Shown: positions 1-13,106, counted from the first letter of the stretch. The stretch is 64,000 bases of DNA from Tribonema minus (GCA_017506865.1 JAFCMP010000525.1:124001-188000), one strand, 5' to 3'. A program made the numbers and translations. Notes: generated from the letters alone by a model not told the origin.

Positions 1-1131
1 GTTACTTCAACCGTTGCTGACTTTGACTGAAACCCTGCAGCATTTTTTTGTAAGCATTTGAAAGGCGTTTAAAACAGCAGTCGAAGCAAAGGCAGCACCA
101 GCCTTGGCCTGAGGCCGCGTCAGCTCAGAGGCTGACAGCAACCATCATAGCACTCTCACATTTGCGCTGTGGCATGTTGCCGGCAACTGCTGGAGCTTCG
201 ATTGCAACACCGCGAAGAGCTTTCGCCAACATTGCACAGGTCGGCAGAGGCGGTATCGCTTTTTGAAGAGCTCACAATAGTTCATTGAGCGGCGCGTACT
301 GCTGGTCGGAAGGCACTCGCTTGAGTCAGCATCATCGCGCAGATAATATCAGTATCCTCAGTTACAGGTGCTCGAGGCACTCTTGAGGCAGCGTCTGTCG
401 AGCGCTTGAGGTGCTAACGTGAGGTTGATGAAGTGAAGATGAAGTACGTTCTTTGTGCTCCAGTTGAGTGAGAACAGCAAATGCGTAAGATGAGGTGACA
501 GCACTGGAGGTGCTTGCCAAGTGAGTGCCGGTGACAGTTTCAATGTGTTGCTCAATGCATAGACGTGTTTGGCATATGCTGCAGGTAAAAGCGCAAGACT
601 GCATACCAAATGCGTGAAGTTTCAGGCACAAGTGATATCTTTTGTATTGCGTTGAACTGATTGTTGTCGCAATATTGCTTTCTGTTGGGATTCATTACTT
701 TTGATGTCAACAGTAACATTATCAGCTGTAGCGTACTGGCGTACCTTTGTGTTTTGCCTCTATATCATATTGGCTGAAGCCAGATAATTCTTTGAACTTC
801 GAAACTGTACACTACAGTCGTCTGCAAAACGCCCGCAAACACGATTGTAAGCGAATGTGATGCCCGTAGCAAAGACCTGACACAATTCCAGTTGCAAAAA
901 CAGCTTGAAGGCCAGCAACCAGAAGACGTCCAAGTGATGGAGATGCTACAGTTTAGGCTGCAGTGATGATGTCTCATCAGCATAGCTTGAGTAGAATATA
1001 CACACTTCGCAACACACCAAAGGAATGCTGGAGAGAGTTCATTGCAGCACTGAAGGCATCCTGAATATATCAAGGGAACGCTGCAGGATGTATTGTCTTG
1101 TAATAATAATGAACCGGGAACTCTAGCCACC
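1..1131. other. no gene recognised upstream of TraB-like copy 1
   Basis: I see no convincing exon here. The open frames are short, lack flanking splice signals and have mixed base composition. The last 70 bases form the presumed 5' flank of the downstream gene. Confidence 0.5.
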
Positions 1132-1200
1132 GACTTCACCTTCAATTCGTGACGCGACACAGAACGGCGCGGTGAAGAGGAGTGAAGCCGCGAAGCCGCA
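1132..1200 (+). promoter_or_regulatory. 5' flank shared by the two TraB-like paralogues
   Basis: GACTTCACCTTCAATTCGTG starts 69 bases before the ATG. A close relative (ACTTCACCTTCAACTACGTG) lies about 66 bases before the ATG of copy 2 (from 7260). Both are followed by GGTGAAG and then by the identical start ATGCAGCGAGCC. The conservation is seen directly; a promoter or 5' UTR role is inferred. Confidence 0.35.
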
Positions 1201-4200
1201 ATGCAGCGAGCCGTGCTGAAGACTGTGGCTCGTCAGGCGCTGCTCGCAAGAACATTGCGAGGGCCAGGTCAGGCCGTATACTCAAGTTTGCACGCTAGCA
1301 GAAGCTTGCCCCATGTTGCTCCTCAGTTGACACGCTGCCTGGCGCTGGCAACAACGGTCTCCCACGACAAGAAGAGAGGCTTGAGTTGGATAAAGTCTGC
1401 AGCTGCAGCAGCTGCTGCTGCTGGTTCTTGCCTTAGCCTTGCGTGCTCTGGCACGACGCACTGTGAACAAGGCCCGAAGCAGAGTGTCGAAGGTGCTGCG
1501 GACGACAAGACTGATGGACACGGGCCCGCGACAACTGGGTGAGATTGCCGACTACTAGGTCGCATCTATAGATCATCAGAAAGAGAGAGTTGGGAGTGCA
1601 CACGAGCTTCAAATGGTGTAAAAACATTGCGGCCCATGACTTTCTGAAACTGACAAAACTCTACTGGTGCTGGCATCATTTATAAATGAGTTTGCCATAT
1701 ATGAGTTTTACTTTTTATTGATTCTCTCTCAGGGCGCGACAAAGTCCAGATGAACAGTTGGACAACTGCCTCTTCAGAAGCATTGATTGTCGTTCTTCAT
1801 GACTTACTTCACTTGGTAGTGAGCATTGGGGGCACGGACTGCAACTTTGAGTGTGATGACATGTGGTCAATGCTCATGGTACTTGCAATCGCCCAATCCG
1901 TGGAGGCTGTCAGCCATTCTGTGTCTTGAAGTGAGCATGTGTGCATGCGCTGCACATGATGCTGCCTGCAGGTACCCAGACGAGACGCTCTCGCGGCTTA
2001 CACACGGCGACGTGACGGTGTACATCATTGGCGCAGTAAAGAACAGGTACGCCCGCTTGCTTAAGCCAATTGCCAATTGGCATGCAGTGCGCATCATCAT
2101 GATGCTGCTGATTCATGAATTGCGGGTTCGGTCCCGTGCGCGCAACGCTGCCATGTCACTCAAAGCTTTCTGCGACACCGTGCATTGCTACTCAAGACAC
2201 TGACGCTTGTCGCACTGGCTCGTACGCGACCGGTACATGAGTGGTAAACGTGCGCAATCTGAGACCATATGTCACTGCCTCACCATATGTACTACATACA
2301 TAGGTAGGTAATCTAAACACTGAGTCCAGCTGCTGGGAGCGTGGCTGTCAGCCGTATGCGTGGAGCGCCGCAGAGGCTTAGTCTGCGCCCTCTGCGCCAG
2401 CTAACTCGTTTGTCTGAGGGAGCGTCTCCCTGGCAGAGCCAACATTTCCCAGTGTCGCACAACCTCCGCATGCAGCCAAATGTTTGCCATGTGTATGCAC
2501 CACTGGCAGCTGGCTTCCGTGAAGAACAAGTGGCAATACGCTGACCCAAAGGGTTAGTGCAGGTGTGAACTTGGCCTGATGGAGATCGGGGCTCACCTTA
2601 AGTACACATGCGCCGCTGCCGTCCACCGTGCCTTGCACATACACCTGCGCCTTTGCCACGCTGGTCCATGCAGCGGCGCCTGCAGTGACGCCCTGCAAGC
2701 ATTGCATGCATGCAGAAGGCACATATTGCCCCATAAGGGCATGTAGTTCATTGAGCACCCCATGACTACTGCAGCGCAATCTATCAATGACAACAAGCAA
2801 TGGTAATTGGTGATCATGGGTTTGCATAGGCGCCACACAGACACAGGGGCATGAAAAGCGTTTCTGAGTAATGACAGAGAGCCATGACAATTATGGCGAG
2901 GATGGCTTGCCACAGTTGAGTGTGCGCATCTGCAGGGCCCAGCTTCCCCTCCCCGTACACTGACACCTATGCAGACGCCTGTAGTCCTATGTCTCCAACT
3001 CACAGTGAGCACCATATGGGCAATTGTTGTTCCTGCCTGCAGCCAGAGCAGCAGCAAGCAAATTCGGCGTGTCACGGGTCAGATCAAGGTGAATGGGACT
3101 GTCTGCCTTCACATGTACTTCATCAAAAAATGCAAGGAAGATTCATGACGTCTGCTAGCATGCAAGCCGCAAGAGTTCACACACACACACCCGCCGGCTT
3201 TCTTGGTTGAAAATGAGCAGCAGCACAAGCTGCAGAGTTGTTAAATAATTGGCTGGTGATGCTGGATTCGGGAGGACCCACACTCCATTGACAGAGTATG
3301 CGAAGGTGACTTTGGACTGAAGTACAGAAGTACTCATATTGCCAGTGACTGGGAAAAGGGCTGTGCTTGTGACGCCTTTTAACCAACTATGTCCAATGAC
3401 AATGCTAATCAGTCAACACACCCAGCAGCCGCATTCTTGCACTCTGCAGAAGAACTGCAGTTCTTACTGCGAGGCAAATTTCCTTGGAGCAGCAAGAGTG
3501 ACTGTACATGCCGTGTGTGCAAAAACGTCAGGCAGGTGCAAATTACATCTCATTGTTCTTCGACGTATGATCACAACAGCCCTGACAGCATAGTTGCATC
3601 GCATAGGCTATAGACGCACTAGCGTAATTGCACAATGCCTCCCAACAAGGCAAGTGCAACTCGAAAGCACCCAAAGCTGGGCTGTGAGCACGGCAGACGT
3701 TTGCAAATGCTTAATTGAATTCATTTGCTTGAAGGGCCTCGATCTCAGTGACTTGTTTCATCCGCGCCTCTGTACCCCCTCAATCTGACCATTACCCAGT
3801 CTGAGACTTGATGCTGCGCACGCAAACTACACGCAGCCAGACGCGGTGGTCATTGACAGAGATTGGTCGCACCACATCGAACCGCGGGAGCTGACACCGT
3901 GGGACGGCAACCAGATTGCCTACAACGTCGAGTTGCTCGGCTTCCGCAACCACTGCTACTTCCGCATGTTCGACGCGCGCGGGCTGTTCAAGCGCGTCCC
4001 CGTGACGCAGATCCAGGCCACAGCGGATGCCACGTCAACATTGGAGGCCTTGTGGCTGTTGGCCGACTACCTGCTCGACGGCATTGGACTTCACTTGATG
4101 CGCGTAGGCAATGTAAGTTGATGAGTGGGCGATATTGGGAGTTTCTAAGCGTGTCACGCGCCACACTGTGGCATGACCTCCCGCTATCACGTCATGTTTG

Positions 4201-6105
4201 TGTACTTGATCTATCTTTGTTCGAGGGACAAAAGCTCTGTATCCTGTATTAATATATATTACGTGCAGTACAGACACCATGTCAGTAGCGATTCACTCCC
4301 AAAAATGATGTGTCAACACAGCATGCGGAGTCAGTAAGCATTTCCCTTGCTCACAGGCTGGCAGCGCACATGTGGTCTGTGACCCTGTACATTCAGCACG
4401 GTGCGCAGTACAAAAGTTATATATACTCGAACGACCTACCTATTGTACATACATGATGCCTGCCGCATACACTGATGAACCAGCACTGCGTGCGTATTCA
4501 GCGGATTGTATTGCTCCACCTCTGATGATGCTGTGTGCAAACCAACTGCTATGCGCGTGAGGGTACTGTAATGCTCAAGTCTGCCAGTCCAGAGTTCAAA
4601 ATAAATCTGTATACTACTACTAGTAGTATGATTGATGGATTTTCCCGTTGTGTGACCCTTCAACGGGCACAACGTACTCTCACAGTGTGATGGTATGCAT
4701 ATATTTCTTGTTGTATTACCTTCAAAGTACAGATGCAGTCATATTCATCATGAGAAGTAAAACAAGCTCCAGTTGGCACCAGTGCGCACACGGCACTCCA
4801 TATGCGTGTGTGGCCCCATTCAAGTAGCTCTTCTATGGTCTTGATGATATCAATTTCAGGTGCACATCTGTGGCGCAAGTTCAGCTAGGCTATTTTATTG
4901 GATGTCCGCCGGCAAGCATGCACTGCACGTTATGATTAGCCTGAGCGCCAAGATTCCATGGTTCGCTCCAGTGCAGGCATGGCCACTACCAGAAGACTTG
5001 CATAGTGGCCTGTTCAAGCGCAGACACGCCATGGGTGTCTCACACTGCGTGCAGCGCACGGCTCATAGACTAGGTGTGCACCACATCAAATGATACTCGC
5101 CCACGCCGCCGAATACTGGGGTGCAATGCCACTGAATAACAAGGCTGCAGGCGCGCACTGCATGCAGCGCACAGCTCATAGACTAGGCGTGCACCAAATG
5201 CCACCCACCCATACATCCGCTTAACACTGGGGCGCAATAACGAGGCTGCAGGCTTGCACTGCGTGCAGTGCATGGCTCATAGACCAGGCGTGCACCAAAT
5301 CAAATGATGCTAACCCACACCGCCGAATACTGGGGTGCAATGCCACTGATCAAGAAGGCTGCAGGCTCGCACTGCGTGCAGCGCACAGCTTATAGTCTAC
5401 GCGTGCACCATATGAATAGTCACCCACTGGTGGCACCCGCTCCGCCCAACACTGCCCCGTCTGTCGTCCGCACCGCAGTTCGCGTGGGTCCCCCTGCGCA
5501 ACTACTGGGACGAGAAGGTCAACACGGACGGCTACATCAGCCACCTCGACGGCGACGCTTTCATGGAGATGGCCATGGTGACGCCCATTGTGAGCGCGGG
5601 GCGGCCGCGCAGGGAGACGCGGCGCCGCATGGTCGAGGCGATACACGCGTCGCCAATAGGTCCGATCGACGAGCTGGCCGCGCTCATGTGCATCGGCCAG
5701 CCGTTCTGCGGCATGCCGTACTTTGTGAGCACGAGGGCGGGCGCTTTCGGCCGGCGCGACGCGGAGCGCTGGAAGGCACGCGCCGTGCTGCAGCGCGAGT
5801 ACCACGACGCCTTCCGGGCGCGCAACCCGCTGCTGTACGCGGCGTTCATCACGGAGCCGGGGGTGTACACGGCAGAGGCGCTGCAGCACTACCTGCGCGA
5901 GACGGGCGCAAAGACGGCCGTCGTGGTGGTCGGCGTCGCGCACCAGGACGCTGTGGAGAGTCACCTGTGTGGCACTTACGGCTACAGCATGCGCCTGCTA
6001 GGAACCTCTGAGGAGCTCCCTGTTGTGCAACGCACACTGGCAAAGGGCCCCCCTGGGCAGCCTGTGCTGCGCATAGACATGCCGCCACAGGCTTGGCGCA
6101 AGTGA
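1201..6105 (+). CDS. TraB/TRABD-like protein, copy 1 (intact, 5 exons)
   Basis: Exons are 1201-1538, 1972-2046, 3043-3088, 3837-4112 and 5479-6105. All junctions are GT-AG and in phase, giving 453 aa. Residues 1-60 are Arg/Ala-rich without acids (MQRAVLKTV...), like a mitochondrial presequence, followed by an alanine-rich hydrophobic stretch (about 64-80). Exons 2-4 encode the TraB N-terminal signature: VYIIGAVKNSQSSSKQIRRV, then PDAVVID. In the TraB/PrgY family this position normally reads G-T-x-H-x-S and P-D-x-V-x-x-E-L, so the usual His and Glu are replaced here. Exon 5 carries the C-terminal signature VVVVGVAHQDAVE (about 393-405) with its His kept. Eukaryotic family members (TRABD, plant TRB) sit at mitochondria; the role here is inferred. 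It is the only one of three copies without a lesion. The 3' part of intron 4 is a tandem array. Confidence 0.75.
5041..5478 (+). repeat. intron 4 tandem array next to the exon 5 acceptor
   Basis: Three to four diverged units of about 105-120 bp abut the acceptor of exon 5. Each contains variants of GCAGCGCACAGCTCATAG, ACTAGGCGTGCACCA and GAATACTGGGGTGCAATG. Units begin near 5041, 5158, 5261 and 5376; the last runs into the polypyrimidine tract. Confidence 0.75.
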
Positions 6106-7254
6106 CGCACATGGCGTCAAGGAACGAAGTGCAGGGCCTAAGGACAGAGGCAGGTTTGCTGCAAATGTCCTGTCCTCTTTCACACCACTTGACTTTGAAA
6201 TTTGCAGTCTGACGTTTGCAGCGGTCCCCACAAGTTCATGAATTTCAAATTCATGAATGTGTGGCCTTGTACACTCATCTGCAGTGCAGACGGGGCTGTC
6301 ATCAGGCTAACTTGGGCCCTGGGGTACATGAAAAATCACGGTTATCGGGCAAGTCACTCAATTTGCTGTTGTTGTCGGCTGCCAGTGCTCTTCTTCATGT
6401 ACATAGTCATGCTAAATAGAGCTGATCCCCCACAGTTGGATCCAGCTTTTGTGGCCTCTTATACGCTGAGCTGTGAACAAATCTGTAATAATTACTTGTC
6501 AGGCTGGCGCTCATGGACAAGTGCTGTCCAAAAACTTAAAGTGTGCACATGTGTCTCAGAGGCTCAAACGTGCTTGCTCATGAGCCTTCAACTTGAAGTT
6601 GATGCTGAAAGACATCACAGCCCTGGCGCTTATGCTTCAAACTTGAATTTAAGTACGATTGGGCTTCAAAGTGTCCATATAACGACGCTGATGTTGTGGC
6701 AAGGCGCAGAAAGGCAGCTGAGACAGTACCTAGACTTTTTCTGCGGACAATTGCTTCAAGCGGGGTCATTCATGCAGCTCTTTGCTGGCGTGACCGACAC
6801 ATGCCATGTCAGTGACCCGATGCTGGTTCAGATCATGTACTTGTTGTGACTGCATGCCTGTTGTTGCTTCATGAAGCATTGCCCTGCAGCTGGCGTGTTG
6901 TAGAAGTGCTGTGTGCACTCCCATGCATCATGATGGTGAAAAAATTGCTGAATAGTTGAAGTTGCTGAAAGGACCAGGAGTCTTAACACATTTGTGGTCA
7001 TCTGCACGAAACTCGGCAGCTGGCAACTCCAAAGTGGGCAGAGTATCTGCAGTAGCCTACCATCACAGACACTTGCAGATGCAAGCCGGCTTCTGTTGCC
7101 CCAATCGCCTCGTTTGATGCAGGTGTTGACAGTTTAAAGGAAAAACACAACTGGACGAGGCCTATGTAGCCTGAGCCTCTGAGACTGGACAACAGTAATT
7201 ACTGTCATAGTGTGCCGATGATCGAGACCAAACACATGTCACAAGGCCGGCTTT
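6106..7254. other. spacer between TraB-like copies 1 and 2
   Basis: About 1.15 kb without a recognisable exon. A perfect 23-bp palindrome lies at 6235-6257, about 130 bases after the copy 1 stop codon. The longest open frame (6202-6849) has no splice context or recognisable motif, and I treat it as chance. Confidence 0.5.
6235..6257. repeat. perfect inverted repeat (11-bp arms, 1-bp centre)
   Basis: TTCATGAATTT, a single C, then AAATTCATGAA. It could form a hairpin in the 3' flank of copy 1; no function is shown. Confidence 0.8.
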
Positions 7255-10200
7255 GACCAACTTCACCTTCAACTACGTGGTGAAGGGAACGCTGAAAGGA
7301 ACGAGCCGAAGCAAAGGAGTGGGCGATGCAGCGAGCCGTGCTCAAGACTGTGACGCAGCGGGCGCTGCTAGCAAAGCCACTGCGAAGGCCAGGCCAGGCC
7401 TTATTCTCCAGTGCGCATGCTATCAGGAGCTTTCAACCCCATGTCACTCCTCAGTTGACACGATGCCTGGCGCTGGCACCATCAGTGCACGGTCCCGGTC
7501 ACCAGCAGGGACGCCGGGGCTGGGAAGCGTTTGCAGCTGCAGCAGCAGTTACGGCTGTTGCCGGCGGCAGTCTTGCGTGTTCTGGCTTCGCGCACTGTGA
7601 GGAACGCGGTGATGATGATGGACATGCATCCGAGAAAACCGAGAAAACCATGTAAGTGGCTCTATGGACACGTCGGTGTGGTGTCACTAACGGATCTTGG
7701 TGTACATTTAGACAATGTGAAGCTCAGCTCAAGGTCCTGTGCACTCAAGCTCCTCATGTCTGTGTGTCACGACGAAATAACTTATTGACCACACGTCCAC
7801 GTCTGTGCACGCACTGCTCATACTGGTGCATGCAGGAATCCTGATGAGACACTGTTAAGGCTGACCAACGGCGATGTCACGCTTTATGTTGTCAGAGTGG
7901 TGCGGTTCAGGTGAGCGCGTGTTTGCTTCACATGCATATGCATATGCTAATAATATGCCTAGCCTAGGCTGTTGCATGCAGCCTTTCAGCCATTGGAGTG
8001 CCATCAAAAGTGTTTAGCGCCATCGTCCGACACGGCTACTATTTGTAAGCTACAGCATACGTTCCCGGACCACAGCCTGCAGGATGATGTACAACGTTGC
8101 ATGTGTGTTTCTGCACTCAAGCCTTGCAAGCACATACTTCTATGTAGCCTTACTGCAGCAGAGTGTGCCTGAAAGCCACGCCCACTGTGTGGAGAATGCA
8201 CCACACATGCAGCACTTGTTTTTTTGGCCTGTACTACTAGGAGACAAAGGTTGAATCGTTTCTTGCACAGTACTGTACATCTTCATGCAGCTGAGCGCTA
8301 CAGCCCTGCAACTTGGCTTGAAGTTTGAGCACACGCGTACGCTACTATTACATAGTAGTACAGTAGACCACCGTCCCGCTCATCAAGGAGGCGATGCTTT
8401 GCTTAGTTATATAGCCTTTCTTTCTAGCGTCAGCGCCTGGCGCCCAGTGACTCCCTCTGCTTATCTTTATGACATTGGGGTTACGTAGATAGCCACAATC
8501 TCCAGTTCAGGGCCCATTATGGTGACCTTGGCCTGCATGAAAACTTTGAGATGGAGTCTGCGTGGAGCTGGGTGGCCCTAAGACGGGTCTGTCTGTGGGG
8601 GGAGAGTCTTGTAGCTTTGTTTGGTATCCCTGCTAGTATGTGGGGGACAGTCGCTTGCGGGTGCTTTGTTGGGGGTGATGTGGGGGGCGGAGTGGCGTGC
8701 AAGCTTTGCATGCTACATCCAAGAGTGAGAACAAGGCGACACACCTACAACATGGCATTTCCACAGCCACAAGTGGAATATAATAAAAGTACAGTAGACT
8801 AACCATCATGTGCATATATGTTGACTATAGACTAAGTCAACTTCCAGTGCAAGTGGCTTGAAGCAGCACTTGTTTTGTTGACATACACCTGATTCCTGCC
8901 TCATTGGACAGCCTCAGGCTGTTGTGCCAACGTCTACCCGGTATGCCCCTAAAACATCAACATCATTGAGCATTGCATACACTGTCAGCTGCGCAGTCAA
9001 CGCCTATTGAGCATCGCACACACTGTCAGCTGCGCTATAAACGCCGACATGCTTTCATATTGAAGCTCTGTGGAAAGTGTTGAGCAGTTGCTAGGAGTCC
9101 GCCTTGAAGAATTTGCAACAATGAGGTTCCTCTCACCTATATATTCAATGCCAATTTGATGCGGGCGATAATGGCCCCTGAAAAAGGCAACGTGTTATCA
9201 TATGATGGCACTTGGGGTACCACGCATGCACGTGAATATAAGCTTTATGCCGGATGCCATTTTGGTTGTGTGCATGCGATTCTTGACTCAACATGGGGCC
9301 TGACTGGTCATCACAGGACTGCAGAGCACCGCAGGAGCACTGCAGCAGATACCAATATTGGAGAAAACGTTAAATGCATACCATGGTGACGGTGTTGCTG
9401 TTTGATTATGATGATTTGACACAAACGATGCATCCTGATGTTGCTGCAAGGAGTGCAAATCCCTGGGGTACAAGTAGCACGGAGCAACACCTCTCGCTGC
9501 TTTTCGCATCATACTATTGCTTCAAGTAGTACATTGAAAGCGGAAGCATATCAGAAGCTGACACCCAATAGCTGACAGAGCACATGTGTGAACCAGTCGT
9601 CATTTTTTATCTGCCCGCAGCGAGAGGAGTCGCGAGCAGACTGCGCGCGTGCTGAAGCAGGTCGAGGTACGCCCACGGGGATGTGCGACATTGGACTGCC
9701 TATGGTGGCTCAAAATCTATAAACATGTGTTTGGTGCATTCATGTGTACTTCAGAATCCACAACTGATATTTTATGAATATAAACATGCAGCGTGATATG
9801 CTAGTGCTCTGACGCACGCAGTGCCTGGTTTTCAAGTGCAACGCCAGTTGCTGGTGGGCAGCACAAGTACTAGTAGTGGCATGCGTGTCCTTGGCAGATA
9901 AATTGTAGATTTAGATAGCAGCTGCCTTCAACATACGTCGTTCAATGCTTCTGGCCTTGACGTACTTTGCCTGGGGCACAGAAAAGCGTGATGGAGACCA
10001 CATGCTTGTTGCATACATGTAATAAAGCAAAGTTCATTCAGTCTCGGGAGCAGGCAACCTGCTTGGAAGCGAAGTCCACTTAAGAGGTTGCCCCCATCAC
10101 GTCAGCACGTTCACTGATGGACCACACAAATCTGTTCACTTAGCCTACATAGTTTAAGTGCTGCATGTCATGTCCTGTGCACATGTGTTGCACAGCCGGA

Positions 10201-10456
10201 CGTTGCAGTCGTCGGTAACTGGGCGCACAGGCTAGACTTGCACCAGTCCTGGGACAACGACCAGGTTGACTACATCGTTCATCTGCCTTGGAGCGCCGAT
10301 CAGCCTGAGGGCCTGCGCATGCTTGGCATCCCTGGTCCATTGAAGCTTGTCCCTGTGACATCAGATCAGCTCAGGCTGCTGTCCAACTCGGAGGTGTTCT
10401 GTCAGGGTGCCATGTTGGATAAAGAGCGTGGGGGGCCTGAACTCCAAGCCTGAGGC

Positions 10457-10466
10457 CTTCCGGGAC
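10457..10466. repeat. 10-bp target-site duplication of family-B element (left)
   Basis: CTTCCGGGAC occurs here and at 13097-13106, exactly bracketing the family-B element. The bases flanking the pair differ (C and G before), so the duplication is exactly 10 bp. Confidence 0.9.
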
Positions 10467-13096
10467 GTATGGACTTGTATTTATAAAGGCCCAAGGGAGG
10501 CCGGGTTGCCTATGCAATCGAAAAGCTTGCGTCGACGCAGCAGCCTAGTCTGCGCTGTGCCCTAGGAGTTTGGATACCGGCGCCGCAACACAGCCCAGCA
10601 TTCGCGCTCCACGTGTGTATGCCATGACGCGCTCCGCCAACTCCCGCGCCAGCGATATGCTCAGCTCAATGTGGATCTGACGCTTAGCTAACCCGGCCTT
10701 GCGTAACACATCTGCCTTCCCCCCCCCTGAGCACAGTGCTGAGTGCATTGCCAACTCCTTAACAAAAAGGCTTGTCTGCTTGCCCAGCCGTCCGTACGAC
10801 TCCTGCACGAATGGCACAAAAGCCCAAGATGACGTCAAGGTGCCGGTGTGGTGCTTGACCTTCGCGTCCTCCCCCACCCCAGCAGCATAGCCGTCCGTGT
10901 TCGAGGCATTTGTTTTGCCTGTCAGGTACGAGCTCGCTGTGGGCGCGCGCACACTTGTGTCTAGCACTATTCCCTTGTTACGGTATGCACTGCTAAAGTG
11001 CAGACACCCTGGGTCAATGACTGTGTCCGCCCGATACCCCGGTACCTTGAAGACGCTAGCGTCCTCATTGCGGACAATAGAGACATGGTGCTGTCTCAAG
11101 ATGCGCTGTAGGCACCGCTTTTGGGCAGTGTGTGTCGCGTTGTGCCCCCGTATGTGCTGGCTGGGGCAGCTGATCGCATGCGTGGAGGTGGGGCTCACGT
11201 CACTGCACCGCCATGGGCACACCTCGCCCTGTATGCCCCACCCGTCTATAAAGATCGCAACCAAAATCATCGTGGCTGCTGCCATACTGGACATGGGCGC
11301 CGCACCCGGGCGGTCATTGGCAGCGGGTGGTACGCTCATCCACGCCATTGCCCCGGACGCACGCTGGCTGCGCAGCTGCGCCAGGACCCGCGCGCTAGCC
11401 TGTTGGCGGCGGCGGCTGGTGTCACGCGAGTCACCAATAAGTGTAGCCTGCGTCGGCTTGCCCACGGCACCAGCCGAGGCAGCCTCTAGGTCCTCCACCA
11501 GGCAGTCCTCGTATTGACGTCGAAGAACATTAGAATGGCCGGCTTGTAGTCCGTGCGTGAAGTGACCGCGCCGGCGGCGGGGCACTACCTTCCTGCAAAT
11601 CTCGTCAGCATAGGCCTCCCAGTCGTCGTCGTCGTCCTCCTGCCCGCCGCTGCAGCTGCTTTCTTCCGCGCTAGTTTGTGTTTTAGCGGGCGTGGAAGAG
11701 GCAGCCGCGGCAGCGGCTTGACGGCCAGGTACGGTCGCCGCCGCAGCGGCCGCCTCGGCGCCAGGCACAATGCCGTGGGTGTGGGGGTCTGGCTCAGTGG
11801 TCCCCGTCTCCGTGACGGCAGTTGCGGCGTAGATCGCTTGCACCGCAGTGGGGAGCGTCGACGCTGCGGCCGTCGTATCTGCTGCCCACCGTAGCAATGA
11901 TGCTGGGAGCTGCTCGGCCACAGCTGTGCGTGATTTTTCGCCGCCATCAGCTGTCAGCGCTCGCGTAGAGCGTCGCACGGCCTCGATGATTGGCGGCAGT
12001 CCCTGGTCCTCGCGTATTGCGCATGAGTGCTGCGCGAACTAGGTGACTGCGCCGTGTTCGTCAGTGCCGAGCCTCAGGGCCCCTGCTGCCACAGTGGCAT
12101 GAATTATTGCAGGCCGCAGTGTTGTGCATGCCTGGGCCGTGTATGCGGCTGGTGCCAGTAGCCCCAAAAGCGGCATGCCCAGACCGCCTCGTCGCTCCGG
12201 CAACCGTGACGCCCGCAGTGGCACTGCGATGTCCGTGAGTTCTGGCGGGCCCAAGCGCGGCAATACCAGCACGCTGCCACTGCTGGCTTCCTCATTGTCA
12301 CCAGCAGTGCAGGCGGCCAGCAGGTGTGACTTCATGACTGCCGCGGTAGCGCAGCCGTGCAGGTGCAGCATGCGTTCAAGCGTCCATGCACAGAACCCGT
12401 CAAATGCGTGCAGCCATGTCTCACTCAAAGCCGTGTCAACGACCCGAGCTAAGAAGCCCATGCGCTTCGTCAGTGACCTGCGCAGAATGAACTGTGCTGC
12501 CTGTAGGTGATGCCGCGCCATTCCAGCTAGCTGCCACGACAATCGCCATGTCCCTGCGTCAACAAGATGCTTGCTCATGGCAGCATGCACATAGGCTGGG
12601 TGCCCTACCGGTACCCCGACCGACGTAAAGCCCTGACTGGATTCTGGCATGGTGGCGTCCACAAACGGTATGTCAAGGGCGCGCAGGCGTGCTCTGGCCG
12701 CTTCATCAAACACTGTGCCGCGCATGGCGATGGCCAGCGACTTGTCTGGTCGAACGCGTAGGCCCCCTGCCGCAAGCCGACGGATCACCTCTGCCACCCC
12801 AGCGGCCGCTGCATCGTCGAAGTAGGCAGCTTGCAGCACGTTGAGGTCATCCAGGAAAGTGCAGTGCGGGGCTGGCGGTTCCGCTGTGCTGTGGCCGTAG
12901 GCCGGCATACTGCCGGGCGTCGCATTCACTCCATCAGGGTAGAAGAGTAGGAAGGCCGCTGCCACTGCAAAGTACAGCGGCCCTAGAGGGTCCCCTTGCT
13001 GGCACCCTAGGTGGGAGCAGATAATGCGAGCTTCACCGTTCACCTCCACTCGCATCTCTGGGGCAGTGTCACCACAGTATACGGACTCAAAGTGGG
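10467..13096 (-). mobile_element. family-B non-LTR retrotransposon, 5'-truncated
   Basis: A 2.63-kb element on the minus strand sits inside exon 4 of TraB-like copy 2. It starts within the reverse-transcriptase domain (5' truncation, as produced by target-primed reverse transcription). It ends in a short 3' UTR, GGGCCTTTATAAATACAAGT followed by CCATAC, which is also the 3' end of two other copies in the window (34283-34641 and 30449-30484). No poly-A tail is present. A 10-bp target duplication flanks it. Confidence 0.92.
10545..13096 (-). pseudogene. family-B polyprotein: RT C-terminal part, CCHC, restriction-like endonuclease
   Basis: A single minus-strand frame runs from 13096 to the TAG at 10545-10547, broken only by an in-frame TAG at 12039-12041. 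In order it has: the RT segment with CQQGDPLGPLYFA and the catalytic variant FLDDLNVL; thumb-like sequence; an acidic linker (QEDDDDDWEAY); a CX3C-X8-H-X3-C zinc motif (CPWRC ... HAISC); then YRADTVID and GIVLDTSVRAP followed by a Lys-rich segment and WAFVPFVQESYGRLG. The order RT, CCHC, PD-(D/E)XK-type endonuclease is that of R2/NeSL/Utopia-like non-LTR elements that lack an APE nuclease. The clade within that group cannot be fixed by eye. The N-terminal half of the RT is missing. Confidence 0.88.
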
Positions 13097-13106
13097 CTTC
13101 CGGGAC
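13097..13106. repeat. 10-bp target-site duplication of family-B element (right)
   Basis: Right-hand copy of CTTCCGGGAC. The host exon resumes with TACGTGCTCGACAACC (YVLDN). Confidence 0.9.
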
